Assembly: GCA_021399435.1 (NCBI GenBank)
Contig: JAJTUP010000038.1
Span: 372,001-436,000, forward strand
Source of the DNA: Diaporthe sp. PMI_573
Taxonomy: Eukaryota; Ascomycota; Sordariomycetes; Diaporthales; Diaporthaceae
Reading direction: 5' to 3'
DNA length: 64,000 nt
Below the pieces are notes generated by a model. That model was not told where the DNA came from, did not search any database, and was given only the letters and a program-made list of their open reading frames with translations. Numbering within the stretch: the stretch's first letter is position 1; each line of letters begins with the position of its first letter. Position numbers and translations under genes: made by a program. Shown one piece after another: positions 21,976 through 34,768 of this stretch.

Positions 21976-24900
21976 CTATAATTCTACTGCACATAGTCCG
22001 ATAGTGTAGACATAGTTGTGTCGATCCTTACCAGCATGTCCACATGGTGGGCCAATAGGCCGCCAATTGGCCAAACAGGAGCGGCCACAGGCATTGACGG
22101 GTGGAGGCAAAACCACCTGGCAGCATCGTGCCTTCTGCAAGGGATCTGTGAAAAGAATCCTCCGCATACCAGTTTTTCACGTTGCCAATTCTTAGCTTGC
22201 AAGAGCATCCACCATGGGGGGCCCACGCACCGCCCAGATATCACCACGCCTGCATTGCTATAGATATGCCGTCCGAGTCGCGCATGACCGGCAGCAGTCA
22301 GGCAGATATTCATGTATCGAAGTGTTTCGCGTGGTATAGGTATCGTGTTGCAGCCCAACACCAAGCTCGCGAGTGACGCGCCGTGTCACGCCAATTGCGC
22401 CAGATGTATCACGAAGTTCACGATCATGATCAATGTGGTTGCTGCCCCGCCGAGAGCTTCGATGGTGGTTGGGAGATTTGACTCACCAATCCCTGCAGCA
22501 CACACGGAGCGTGAGACCCGACGACTGACAGCGTACTGCAGCGCAGCCACAACCTTGTGGTTAGATTAACCTTGCGACTCGGAGCCTGCAGACAACCAGC
22601 TTATTCGGCCGAGAGAGGGTTGCTCATGGTGATGATCATGATCAGCACCTCACCTTGGCATGGAAAAATCACAAAACCACAATTCGTATGCAGGGAATCG
22701 ATCGTAGCTGGTGATCCTCCAGGTGATCTTCACAGACAAGCAAACAGGTCACCAGGTTCTTGGAAGAAAACAGGAGCTAGAACCCACCTCTGGGAAAACC
22801 ACAGGTTGACTGCCAGTGACTGCGTGCTGTCCATCCACATTTTTGCATGTACCTGATGTCAGTACGGAGTACTGCCGCTCTGGCAGTTCTGGCCGTCCTA
22901 CACAGTAATTGGTCTTTAGAGGTGGCGAATTTTATTGAAATCTCGACCTCCTGCTCGATTTGACCACGGCAATTCACACACCGCTGTCGGACAGACGACG
23001 CCTTTCATTTCCCGGCAACCATCATCGAGATGCGCTACGCATCAGACCCACGCCTTTCACCCACCAACCAGTCGCCATTCACGAGCGTTGGCTCACCGAC
23101 GACGCGTCGGTCTCTACGTGGCTAACGTGCCGCGCCCGGATTGGCGCAAGGCTGAGATCTCGATGATTCGAGCCGGCCGGTGGCGAGGACGGTTCAAGCT
23201 CCTACACGTGCTACAGTCCCTTCACCTCGGTCACTTCTTCCAGGGGCTACAGCTACATCCCAATATCGAGGGTTCGACGGGCCGCTCAAAATGGTCTTTG
23301 TCCTTGGCTGCCCAAATATCCAAATACCCGGATCCCCCCCCCAATCCCGCCTGCCCTCCTGCCCAACGGCTCAGGAGGCAGACGTTGGGCCCACTGATGC
23401 CGCCTGCATGCAGGCCAAATGCAGCATCCAGCCGAGTAGTGATATTGTACACAGTTTAATAGTCAGGGCAGCCACCATATTGTACGGAGTATGCTCGTAT
23501 GCCAGCATGGCTTCTGTCGGCCTGCATGCAGGTGAGGAGTCGCCAAGCTGGAGACCCAGGTGCCCAGACGACAGCGGACTCCGTTCAAAGCAGACACCAG
23601 ACCCTCTGGGACTGCCAGAACCTGCCAGGCCTGCACGAGGGACGCCTGTGGACCGTCTGGAGCTGGGCGTGCTGGCTTCTCCACGGTTTTTGCCTCTGAG
23701 TGACCCAGCAGCGTGCAGCGGACTTGCAGGACATGCAGCCCGAAAAGGGGCCCGTGGATCTAAGATTGGGAGCGGATCAGAGTCTGGACCTCTGGACTTC
23801 TCGACTCGCCCGTGTCGCCTAGCTGGCCTTCTCCGGTTGTGCCCCACCGTTTCACTGTCTGGGCCGCCGGCTGCTCAGTCACCTTCCCTCCCCCCATTTA
23901 CGGGTTTTGCGGATTACTTGTGGGCTTCCACCCACCATCAGGCCACCCGCAACCAGCGCACACACAACCCAGCCCCGACAATAAAGAGCGCTCCCCGGCT
24001 GGCCCGTCACCCGTTCTGGACCGCCTCGCCTGGCCCCCAGGCCCCCCCCTGACGGGGCGAGATCAAGCTGCGACCTCCGCTGTCGCCCGCAAATTCGGAA
24101 AATAGGGGAGCACTATGTACTGTGTAGCGGTGCACAACGACGAGCTTCCCCGGGGCAGGACCGCAATTTCCACGGGGAAAGGGAGGAGACGAGGCGTGTT
24201 ACTGATACTGCCGCATCAACTCAGATTGGATGGACCGGATGGGGGAGGAGAGGCCCCAAGCGTCAAATAGAGTGGTCCAGTTTTTCGCTTTCGGACGCGG
24301 GCGCTGAATGGCACAGCAAACATCCATCCCTTCTGTTAGTGTGCACCAGACGGGAGGAAGGGGACACGCTGCTGCGGTTTATTACTCCATCCAGCCCAGG
24401 CTGCAGCGTCTGGGCTCTCGCTGGGCAGGTCACTTGCACTGTTTGACAGCGCAGGGCGCGCGGCGTGACTCCAAAGGCCGCTGGGGAGGAGGGGCTGTCA
24501 GTCAGCTTACAGGACTACAAGACGTTAGGCTGTCTCGGCACAATTGGCAGAGAGCTCGGGGCCAAGTCTCGGAGTTATCTGCCCAGCGAGAGTAACTCCC
24601 CGCCATTGGATGTTCCGGGCCCTCTGCGCAACGCAGCTGGGAGTACAAACCTTGCGCTGCGGCCTCACCCTCACACAGAAACCTCGTCACGCACACGCAG
24701 TCTCTTGTCAAAACGTGAAACTTGTGGGATGTTTGTCGAAGGTTACGTGGCCCTTTCGCTTTTTGAGCCACGGTCCCATAATTATCTTGTACCATGTGCA
24801 CATTTTGCTGCAGGTGCAGGTAATTTCCATTGCATGTAGCTAAGCAGACATGAGCATGAGTCTGGCCGCAGTGTTGTGCAGAGTACAGACAGGCATCATC

Positions 24901-25539
24901 CTTCTCAAGGCCAATTTGTGTGAGGAACTGGTGTCTACAGTTACAGTCCAGAATGTTCGTTGATGAAACTGTGGGAAAATTCAACGGTCTGGGCCAACAA
25001 CTTGACCCACCTGCAATATCCGTTTTGAGACGGTCCGTTTGGGGCCAGAACTGCGAGGAGCCCCCTTCTGGCAGCTGCGAGCATGGGCTGCATGAACGTA
25101 CTGTACAGACCGAAGGGAGTACGAAATACGGTACGTACGGAGGAGCACCAGCACTGCCCGCCCTACGGATACAGTTAGTCTGGGTGGTCTACCAGAGGAT
25201 TCATCATCAATCCTCTTTGCGCAGTCACAATCAGGCAGTCGGGGATTGAGCCAAGAGGAAATCCCGCTGCCAGAGGTAAAACACCCCTGGTCAACAGAAA
25301 CAGACCCGATAATTGCATTGCATCTCAGGCCTTGGACCCACCCCGTCCGTGTGTCTGGGATGCGACTGTCTCACTGCACACTTCCAGGAGAACCCTGGCA
25401 CTGCCCCTCCTCGCCCTGGCGAGCTGGGCGTGCAGCAGGAGTGGTACGTACCGCCAAGATGGTGTCTGGACCAGCGTTCGAAGAAGGTACGTACCTCTTG
25501 TCCCCTGCCCTCGCTCCCCATTGTAGTTCCTGGTGTGCC

Positions 25540-25853
25540 GATCTCCCATGTTCTAATCCTGAACCCGGATGGACACCAGATTCCTCGATCCATAAGACCC
25601 TCCCACGGCCCCCTTCCTTCTTTGACTGCCTTATCACTTGGCCCTCACACCCTTCACGTCCAAACCAGCGAAACTACTACTATCCAGCACAAACAGCAAC
25701 ACCTCACACCAAGAAACAACTCGCGTCTTCACAAGACAGCTTCGACCATCTGCCCATCGCGTCGGCCTCTCAGCTCCAGCACCATAGGTATCGACCACCG
25801 AACAGAGTCAACAGGCAGAGGGCCTATTTGACAGCACAGCAACAGCAGCCGCC
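25540..25853 (+). promoter_or_regulatory. Probable 5' leader/core promoter of the small Cys-rich gene
   Basis: A CT-rich tract (about 25590-25625) is followed by CA/ACA-rich sequence (about 25655-25730) running up to the ATG at 25854. This arrangement is typical of fungal transcription-start regions and 5' leaders. Confidence 0.45.
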
Positions 25854-26138
25854 ATGATGGTGTCCCCAGTACGCCCTTCAAAGAAGCACTACGATAGCTC
25901 CTCATCATCATCCTCCTACGGCTCCTTCTCATCGTCAGAGTCTGATGTCTCAGCACGCTCCGTACGAGCAAGCATGGAGCGCCCCGTCGCCTCAGTCGAG
26001 ATCGTCCGCTGTCTCCGCTGCGCACGCTGCGTGGAGATGACAACAACGGACGATGCCAGCATGTACGGCATGATCCGGGTGGGGACTGGCATCTACTACT
26101 GCGACAGGTGCGCGAGAATGACAGGATACGGCAAGTGA
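25854..26138 (+). CDS. Small conserved Cys-rich protein (zinc-ribbon-like), 94 residues
   Basis: A single-exon protein with two parts. Residues 13-45 are almost pure Ser with a few acidic residues. Residues 50-94 contain EIVRCLRCARC and, 28 residues on, GIYYCDRCARMTGYGK. The CxxCxxC plus CxxC spacing would suit a zinc ribbon or knuckle, and the DDASMYGMIRVGTGIYYCDRCA stretch resembles a conserved short protein I recall from other Pezizomycotina; I know no function for it. The ATG-ATG pair at 25854 follows a CA-rich leader. It is the only supportable protein in a 20 kb gene-poor region, so long flanking control regions are possible. Real gene: fairly sure. Zinc binding: inference from spacing. 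Confidence 0.72.
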   Translation: MMVSPVRPSKKHYDSSSSSSSYGSFSSSESDVSARSVRASMERPVASVEIVRCLRCARCVEMTTTDDASMYGMIRVGTGIYYCDRCARMTGYGK

Positions 26139-27632
26139 GCGACCAGATGAGAGCAGCACTCAGCACTGCGCCGCCGCCACCACCACTACTATTCCACCTG
26201 GACGACAGATGCTGGACCGGAACACCACCACCCACCACAGCAACCTCCTATGCGATATCAAAAGTTTGAGGGCATATTCCAACACTCAGCTTCGGCTCTG
26301 GCAGAGCCACCCCTCCGCCCTCTCGGACCGCCCCACTCTACACCTGGTCAACGACCCCTCCGCTGAAGTCCTCAAGGCCCGTGCGTGGTGGAGTTGAAGG
26401 ATTCAATGGTGAGGTCGCCAAGGCCAATGCCCCAGATACTACCACGGCCTCGTCGGCCTGGGGAGAGCAGCACTTTGACGATGGGAAATGCCACGGAGGA
26501 GGCCGCCACGCATCCAGTATCAGCTGCTGATCCTGATCGGCGCTCTGCAGTGCACCCTTTTGCAGACTGGGAGCCACTGCAAGGCCTCGGCTAGCAGGAG
26601 GGAGCTTGCGGATAAGGTTCGCTAAGTCGATCGCGGATCTGCCGACAGACAGGGCAAGATTTACCCCAACTGTCCACGGACCACAACCACACCCAGAGCC
26701 AACCACACTACGACAACAAGATGGAAGCATACCAAAGCCTGTCGACGATGCCGACCAGCCCCGGAAAGTTTGACCCCTCTGTCCATTGTGCGGCCGCACA
26801 TCACCAATGGGCAAGCAAGCCTGCAAGGGAGTAACCGCGCGCCATTTCCCGCCGCATGACTGCGACGAGACGTCGGTCTGCAGCTCGACTCAATTGCAAC
26901 ACAATGGACGACGATTGAGTTCTTCTGGAAAAGCCTAACCCCTTGTCCTACCTGCACTACTGGTGTCCAGCAAAAACTAGCTGCATCAGGCCCGCACTCG
27001 ATAACAAGAGTGGGATTATCCAATGGGAGATCAGCCCTGATTCATTCCCACACAGGCAGGCTGAGTCGCGGCGTCTCCATACCCAGAAGTGATCAGCGCG
27101 CACCTGCATCATGGATCTGGCATCATCTCACCGCGAAGCGGTCCAAGGCCTTGAATTCCTCGCATCATCTCAGCATCACCCCACAGCACAATGGACCGGA
27201 ATACGACTTCTGCTCAAGCCCACCCCGACTTGGATCAAAAGAACCTCTTCTGGAATTGCCCAAGATACCGGCCGAAGAGCATTCCTCGTGGCCTGCAGTG
27301 CCTTTGCCGTCATCCTTCCATCATCCAATGGACGGGTTACTGGGCGGCTGGCTCGACAAATCAGACGCTTCCTGCTGCCAAGCATCCAATCCGGCCTCCA
27401 CTCCGACCGAGGCGTCGGTACTCTGTGGCTCCACTGGAGCTCCTTGATTAGGATCAAAAAGCAAACCCACAGTCTCATTCGGTTTTCCCTTCCTGGGTCA
27501 ATCTGTCTCGTTTGACGACTTTGCCCAATCACGAGCAAGCCTGTGACGTTATCATGACATCGTCGCTGTCAATTGCGGGCGGGCCGCGATCGACGCACTG
27601 GTGGGGCGCCTCGCGTATTCATCACATGTAAA

Positions 27633-27647
27633 ACACACACACACACA
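27633..27647 (+). repeat. (AC)n dinucleotide microsatellite
   Basis: About seven uninterrupted AC units in intergenic sequence. Confidence 0.75.
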
Positions 27648-28130
27648 AACTCACTTGCCGGGCTGGATCTCATTTGCAACTTGTGGTTCGTGGGAGGGGA
27701 GAAAATAAAACGATTCATATTCACAGCGGGTCTTGTAACTTTTCTTGTTCCTATTCCTTGACACAAATGTTTTGTCTTTGGCGAATACCCCCTCAATGCG
27801 AGTGAATGTGGAGACTCCAGCGGAGAAACCTATGGAACAGACTGTAGCGAGCAAGGCGTTTTACATTTTACTTCTGGGAACGGAGGACAGGCTTTTGAAT
27901 ACATACACATCAAGCACAGCATTTTGTCATTTCGTCTCAACGATCATAGCATGCATATTTGGAGTACACGAGAACCAGGCATAGATATACGGATTGCCCA
28001 GGCGAGAATATGCAAGCATATTTGATACATATACAAACCAGCATTTTTGAGAACCTACGAAAACAGTGTGGAATGTGATAAGAGTAAAGTGATTGAATGT
28101 GCTGCATTTGCCAGTTTTGATCCCGAGGCA

Positions 28131-28182
28131 CGTACCCATACATACAGACATACGTACATCCGTACATACATACGTACATATG
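28131..28182 (+). repeat. TACA/TACG tetranucleotide microsatellite, imperfect
   Basis: A 52-base array of alternating TACA, TACG and TACC units with few interruptions, in intergenic sequence. Confidence 0.75.
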
Positions 28183-29603
28183 TGAGACATTGGGACAGCT
28201 CGTTCGTCATCGGACTGAAACAAACCGATCCAAGACAACTCGGGCGCGATTTTGTCTCTCAAATTGCCCCGAGAAACTTCTCATAACCCGTTAGCCAGGC
28301 AGCTTGTGTCACTCTCACACAACCCAAAGGAATGCGGTAGAACCTTGGGCACCGGAGCGAACCCCGCCAAGAACCCTCCATCGGGTCGGAATCTGGATTA
28401 AAAATTTCATTTTGCATTTCATTTCATCCGCCCCGTTTTTGGGTTTCAACCTCTAAACTTGCTCGGTATTCTGCACCTGTCTGAGACAAGGACAGATGGG
28501 CTTGTGTAGCGTGGTGACGGTATCAGATGCGAGGCCGGGTCGTTTGCCCAACGACAAACAACACAAGGGGAAAGATTACGACATGTTTTGAGTCCAACGT
28601 AACTCACTCATGCTGTGATCCCGTCAGGCGCCGCCGCGCCCGCCCGTCAGGCCCCGATGGTGCAGCTGGAATTGATTGCGTTGTGTGTGAGGCGTGTTAC
28701 ACCGCGGGGCTGTTCGGGCGACTGGTGGGCGGGCATGGACCGGGCGAGGAGCATTGCTGCGCGCCCTGTCCTGTCTCTGTCTGTGTAACTCACCCGTTGA
28801 ATGCAAGTGTGTATGTATGGCCGTCCCGCACACCCCCCAACCCCCAAGGCACGCGACATGAGAGAGGTGAAGATCATGACAACCCGATTCTCCGCGACGT
28901 CGTGATCTAAAAAATGGAGGGAATGCTAGTGCGATCAGGCAAGAAGACCACCTCCCCCACCCCCGTGCCCAATGTCACCGACCGGGCCAGAACCAGGCGG
29001 GCATATATGATTTTCACAGACAGACAATGCACGCGAGTTGGGTAGGGTGAGGTTTAAAAAACCCACATGGAGCGGGTTTTTTTGGATGATCGACCGCCTG
29101 CGCTGGATCGCCGCCCCGAACGCAAACGCACGGGGGTATGTTTGTGTTCGAAAATTTGCGAGTGAATTGGGAGCGAGCGAGGATCACGCTGACCCGGGCT
29201 TACCTCGGCAGACTGGAAACTAGATAGATACAAATTGACAATACAATACATGATAATTGCCCGAGGGGGTGACTCTCCCCCTCCTCTCGTAAAAGAGAGC
29301 ATGTGGTTCGGTTCGGTTCGAGCACGTGCGTCCGCGTTGTGTGATCTGCCGTTTCCACGGCCGCCCAGCCCAGGTGCCTGTCGTCTTTGTTCCCAAAGAG
29401 GCACCGAGGGGAAAGGGAAAAGGTTCCCCGTCGGGCGGCGAGGAGGCAGCAACGAACGAGTCTGGGGCAGACAGGACAGGGCACCAGGGCACCCTGCCTC
29501 CCCCCAGCAGCCCTGCAGCCCGAGCGACGGTGGTCTAGACCTGTCTTTTGGTGATCATGCTTCGGGTGTGCCCACTGTGGGGAGAGGGAGAGAGGTGACC
29601 AGA

Positions 29604-29636
29604 CCAGCCCAGCCAGCCCAGCCCAGCCAGCCCAGC
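29604..29636 (+). repeat. CAGCC/CAGC minisatellite
   Basis: An alternating series of CCAGCC and CAGCC units over about 33 bases. Confidence 0.7.
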
Positions 29637-30230
29637 GAAAACCCACCGGGGACTGCAGAGTGCAAGCGAGAAAGGGTCGTCGTCGGGCAAAGAAGATGGA
29701 TTGGGACGAGGCAAATGCGACGCTCAGAGTTTAGGTGGACTCCCGGTGGGCTGGTCCAGATTCCCGTGCTGTTTCCGTTTCCCAATTGGGAAGCCTCATC
29801 GACCCAGGTTTGAAGACGACGAGGCTCAGACGAAACCTGGGCGGGCGGGCGCGGACAAAGAAACTGCAACGGTTTATGTGCATGCATGCAGAAAACTGTC
29901 AGCGTGGCTTGCACACACAAGGACCGGACCCCATCCATCCATCCACATTCCCAACCGTATACAGTCAGACAGCTCAGTTTCCGGCAAGTACGGGTCCGGG
30001 TCAGACTAAACAATGTCCCAGGGTGGGTTGAACCAAGCAGGGCAAAGCTGTGGCTCCTTCCTCTCGTGTCTGCAGCGGCATTACTCAAAGGGAAAGAACT
30101 GCTGCAGCTCCGGCTCTCGCTCTTGCTGTCTCTGCAGCTTGGGGTGGTGGTCGATGTGGTTGGTACACAGTATGTGCCGGCTGTAGGTTGCAGTGGCTGC
30201 CATGCGAGAGGACGGATTCGAACTGGCTGA

Positions 30231-30256
30231 ATGACTGACTGACTTGCTGACTTGAC
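30231..30256 (+). repeat. GACT/TGACT short tandem array
   Basis: Repeated TGACTGACTGACTTGCTGACTTGAC pattern over about 26 bases; imperfect. Confidence 0.6.
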
Positions 30257-33200
30257 AACACCTCGCTCACCCGCTGCGGAAGGAAATCATTCAGAGGGAG
30301 AGGGTCCGCTCCACGCTCGGCGTCTTCCTCCATCCTTCCTCCGGTTGTGCCGGCGGGACAAGCACTGCCAACACTCGCGCCCTTCGCCATTGTTGTTCCT
30401 GCCGAGAGGCACGGACGAGGTTATCTTCAATCTGCTCGGGCCTAGACCGGCATCCTGTGCCGTATGACTTTCTGGTGACTCAATCAATGCACGCACAATC
30501 AGAGAAGAATTGCACAGTACTGGGCACAGCCAAGCCTGGAGGTCCAGACCCCTTCCACGTCCACGAAGCCCTGTACTGCTGTGTCCATCCTGCCCACCCC
30601 GAAACAAGGCACACGACAGCCTCGCCCGTCCGGGTATGCAATCTGGTGAGGCGGTGTCGGACGGATCAATGGATCAATCAATTCGTGTCCTACGCCAAAC
30701 GCCAGCCGGCAGACAGCCCGCCTGCACACCCACAGACGCATTCCTGCAGCTGCACCCAGAACTTGGAAGTTGTATCACCCCCACCACTCACACCCCTTCC
30801 TTAACCCCCAATCAAAACACCCGCGGTCACGCTTGACACTTCTATGATTCGAACCAGTGCACGACGACATCATAGTCTGGGGTCCCCAAGGGGGCCAGAT
30901 CACGACCTGCCCCCTGGCGCCCGGATGGCTGCGTGTCCTTCATTTCGTAGCGTCTTTTTCCCGTCTTTGGTCTTGTTGCTTGTTGTTGCACTTCCTCTCA
31001 TGCCGTCGGTCAGTCGTGCAACGGTGCACACAGCAAGATCGCTCCGCCGGCAGATGGTGAGGCTCCGTCATCCTCGACTCGCCCAACGCCCAACGTGAAG
31101 CCAATGAACGGCCAGTGCTGTTTCTATCTGGTGGTCGAGCGCAGGTTTCAACCGGCACCCAGCCACTGGCACTCGTCCCTATTGGGTCTGGAGCACGGGA
31201 TCATCATGATCGTCAAACCTTGTTGGCCCTACTTCGTCACCAAGAGGATACCGCCTTGACAACAAAACATCGCTGGCAGCCAGGACGACGCCATTGCCGC
31301 CAGACCGACGACGAGACGACCGGCTGAGCACGAAAAGACATTGGACGAGGCCATCCCCAGCTGCGAATAAGGCACGGTGACGCCAAGGCCCTCCTAGCGC
31401 GGCAGCATCCGTTTCCATGTTTGGCTGGCAGGTGCCAGCAGCGCTGTAGCTGCAGGGCACTGACCTCATCGTGCAGCGAGCTAGTGCCCGTGGCACCGCG
31501 ATGGCTTCAAGCCCCTCCCGGAAAAAGACAAGATGGAACGAACAAGAACAGGGACTGGGCGCCATACGTAAGCAGTGCGAAGCCGTCTACTGCCAAGTTT
31601 CTGGCGTCCTTCGGAGGCTGCGCAAGCAAGTATATTGCCCGAGAGAGGCTTCTATCTTTGGCAGTCTGGGGGTCCCATTGATGCATTCGTCCGTATTGCT
31701 TCCAAGCTTCTACAGGAACTTTAGGCTGGCACGCCTTGCTCGCACACCACCACGAACGGACACGGAGGGCAGAGCCACAATGCTCATGCAGCAAACCGCA
31801 AAATAGCAGGCTGGACGACACCCACCACTGACGATCAGCCCCGTCGCGATGTGCGTCCCGCTGATGAAATCCCAACACGAATAGCTTCGATCTCCGGAAA
31901 TCAGGGTCCAGCCGGCCGAGACCCTGCCTGCTTTTCGATGGCGTCGATCGGGCTAATACTGTGCGGCGGCTGATCGCAGGCGGTCTACGGCGTGGTGCAG
32001 ATGTGATGTCGTTCGTCTCGTTTGTCGTCTGGCTGCAGACCGACTGGGGCGTGTGCAGGCCGGGGGCATGACGGGACTGACTGGATAATTGCACATTTCT
32101 TCGAACACGGACCCCGGAAGCTGTTGACACGGTGAGAGATCCAGAACCTCGGTGGCGTCGGTTGGGGATGCCCTCATGCAACCCAATCTATGTAATGGTT
32201 GAGAAACGGTCGCGGTAGGATCAATTTCTGGTAGTTTCTACACCGAAGACCATAACGAAGTAATTATCAAAAAACGGACCAGCAATTGGCGGCTCCGGCG
32301 GAGAGATACGTCCGCCCGTCCATCCATCCACGTGCTGCAACATGCAAACCATAACTCCGCAGAAGCTTCCTTGCATCTCGGCTCGAACCGATCTCCTCAG
32401 CAATTTTCGATTGCCAGAACCTTAATACCTATTACTAACCTTGAACTTTCACTTGCATGTCAACAAGCAAATTCCAGAGCCCAACGAGGCTCGCGCGAAA
32501 AGTGAGGGCATTCGCAGCCCGCACCTGCATCACAGCATCGCATCGCATCGCGTTCTCCCTCTATCACCTTTTGTCCCACTGCAATCTCCCGAGCCAAGCC
32601 AGCGCCCAACCGGGCTTTGCTTGCTCCTCGCCGTTATTCCCGCAGGCTCGGTTAAACTGATTCCTGCTTACAAACCGTGTACTGTGCATGCTCGCTTGCG
32701 TGCCGCCGTCGCGTGCACCGCAAACGACGTCGCGTGCAGTGCAGTTGCAGACGGACATGACCTCCTTCCCATTCCAGCTCCGGCCAGCCAGCCCCATCGG
32801 CGCGCATGTGCTGCAATGTGTGTACACTACACCCCCGGCCGCCATCCACACAACTTCATATTCCCGGCCGGTTTCTCCGGGTCGTCTCTCCGCCGTCCCA
32901 AATGGGCCAAGCGAGGGGGGGTTGGCCAGCGAGACGCTGCATATATGCTGGCTGCCCAGGTGGTGTAATCCACAGCCACCACTTCCCCCCCAGGCTGATG
33001 CAGCCGGGTGCTAATTCCGGTATCCATTATCATACCTTATTTTCTCCTGCAGTTGCCTTCTTGCGGATGGGGGGCAAACATGCCAAGTGTAGTTGCAGTT
33101 GCAGCAAGAAAGTGACCAGCACCGCAGGCAGCTTTCACCCACTCTGGCCCCCAGCCCAGCCCGACAGGCCTGGGCGGTTGGTGGTGGGTGGTGGGTGGTG

Positions 33201-34768
33201 CATGTTGCGTCGTTCGCAGCTAGCCGAGCCCCGCGACCCCTAGAACCAACGAATGCTGGTGTGTCGTCGTCGTGTCGACCGTATTCCCACACTCACCCCC
33301 CACCCACCTTGTGAGGGCCCCCAATATTTGACAAGATAGAGAGAGAGACAAGACCCGTTAATTCAATAGTCTGTTGGTTGGATTGGGTCCTGATGTCATG
33401 CTGTCGTACCATCCGAAAAGAAAGGGTCTACTGGGGGGGGGTGTAATTTTTTATTTTTTTTTTGGCAGCGCGGCCCACCGAACGCCGTAAATGTCAACTG
33501 GTGCGTGCCAGTCGACCAAGAGATCTGAGACCCCCGTCACCCCTCGAATCTTGTGTGACATTTGCGCTAGCTACGTACCTGTCTGCATATGTGCGAGTAT
33601 TTGCTTTTGAGCTGTCTTGAATATTCTACATGGCTTCTCAATTCGGCTTCCGTTTTGGGGTCTGTCCGTTTTCGTGGGTCTGCAGTGAGTGGACGGTGTC
33701 GAAAGTTGGTATGGGAGCCTCGCAGGTGTTTCCAGATGACTCGGATATTCTCCCGAGTAGTCACTGCCGTACCGAGGGAGCGCCACTAAGTCCTTGAGAA
33801 TACCTAGGTAGACTGCTTCAGCCTTTCCAAACTGAATTTAAGTCTTTTACAGCCCATATTGCATGAACTGTTGTCAGGAGGGAATCGACAAGTTCCTGGG
33901 AGAAGACAGTCCATTGAATTGGTACGGTTGCAATGCACCAGAGATGAGTGTGACTGGTCGAGACCTTGTCAGCTTTGAGAATTGTGTACAAGATGGCGAA
34001 CGTATCTGCAGCATATACATAGACTATTTTCCTTGCCATATCTCAGCCATGATTTTATGTCATTTCAATTCAAGTATTCGAACGTTTCAATTGCTTGCAA
34101 AGGGGTCCCGCAGCAGCAGTCCCGGGGTATGAACGCCACAGGCCCTCGCAGCTATCTCGCAAGTCCCACCTCACCTTCCTGTCCTCGAAACAGTCACTAG
34201 ATAACAATCCCTTGACCTCATGTACAATTTGATGTAAGTCAATAGATCTGAACAAGTTCGTTCTTGTGAGGTCCAAAACAAAAACTGAGGAAGCTGGTCT
34301 CGACTAGCCTCGTCTATGCGGCTGCCACAAGGCTGTCTTTGTTTTAGCCCAAGCTTCATGAGCAAACCGTATTTCAAATTTACTATTATCTCTATTGATA
34401 TCTAACGCTGGGCCTCTGTGCTTTTACCACTGTGTGAAGGGACCGCATACAGCTCTATAGGAGCACGTACACGGATTAGAAACGAAACCACATACTGATA
34501 ATCAGACTTGGAGAAGAATAGAGTGGCTATCTCTGCAGTCTCTTCACACGCAATGGTTCTTTAGGTGGAAATCAATGCGATCCTGAATGGATGGATTTCT
34601 TGTGTTAATCACACTTCTGCTCTACCTCATCGCTGTGTAACTCATCGCAGAATAATCCATCGGAGCGTCATTTGATCCTTCACGTTGTGATGCTGCAGTG
34701 TCCTCGCACTTGAGATGGTTCCACCCCCCTTTGACTAGGTCTCTGCTTTGGCGGACAGATTTCAATCC

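Larger units (their letters stand above)
18501..25539. other. Gene-free GC-rich stretch
   Basis: Over this 7 kb I cannot support any protein-coding gene. Open frames are long only because GC content is high: they overlap on all frames of both strands, are rich in Arg, Pro, Ser and Gly, and contain no domain. The largest (23180-24052, plus strand, 290 codons) has no recognisable motif. A CT-rich, promoter-like block lies at 21908-21975 and a 14-base tandem repeat at 20623-20657. The stretch could carry long regulatory sequence or non-coding transcripts. Confidence 0.35.
26139..34768. other. Gene-free stretch with many microsatellites
   Basis: This 8.6 kb has overlapping low-complexity frames on both strands but none with a domain or convincing splice structure. 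It carries an (AC)n run at 27633-27647, a TACA/TACG array at 28131-28182, CAGCC repeats at 29604-29636, a GACT array at 30231-30256, GGTGGGT repeats near 33180-33200 and G/T homopolymers at 33430-33465. Pyrimidine- and CA-rich leader-like segments (for example 30760-30830 and 32530-32600) are not followed by genes. Confidence 0.35.

Noticed and set aside
23180..24052. 290-codon open frame on the plus strand in the GC-rich desert
   Set aside because: Low-complexity composition, overlapping frames of similar length on both strands, no domain, no splice logic. GC content explains its length.
25246..25857. 203-codon open frame running into the 94-residue gene
   Set aside because: It overlaps the CT/CA-rich leader of that gene and is Pro/Ser/His-rich without motifs; all three plus frames are open here.
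30205..30222. GATTCGAAC resembling a tRNA T-arm
   Set aside because: Surrounding sequence does not fold as a tRNA; similar lone boxes at 30845 and 4850 also fail.
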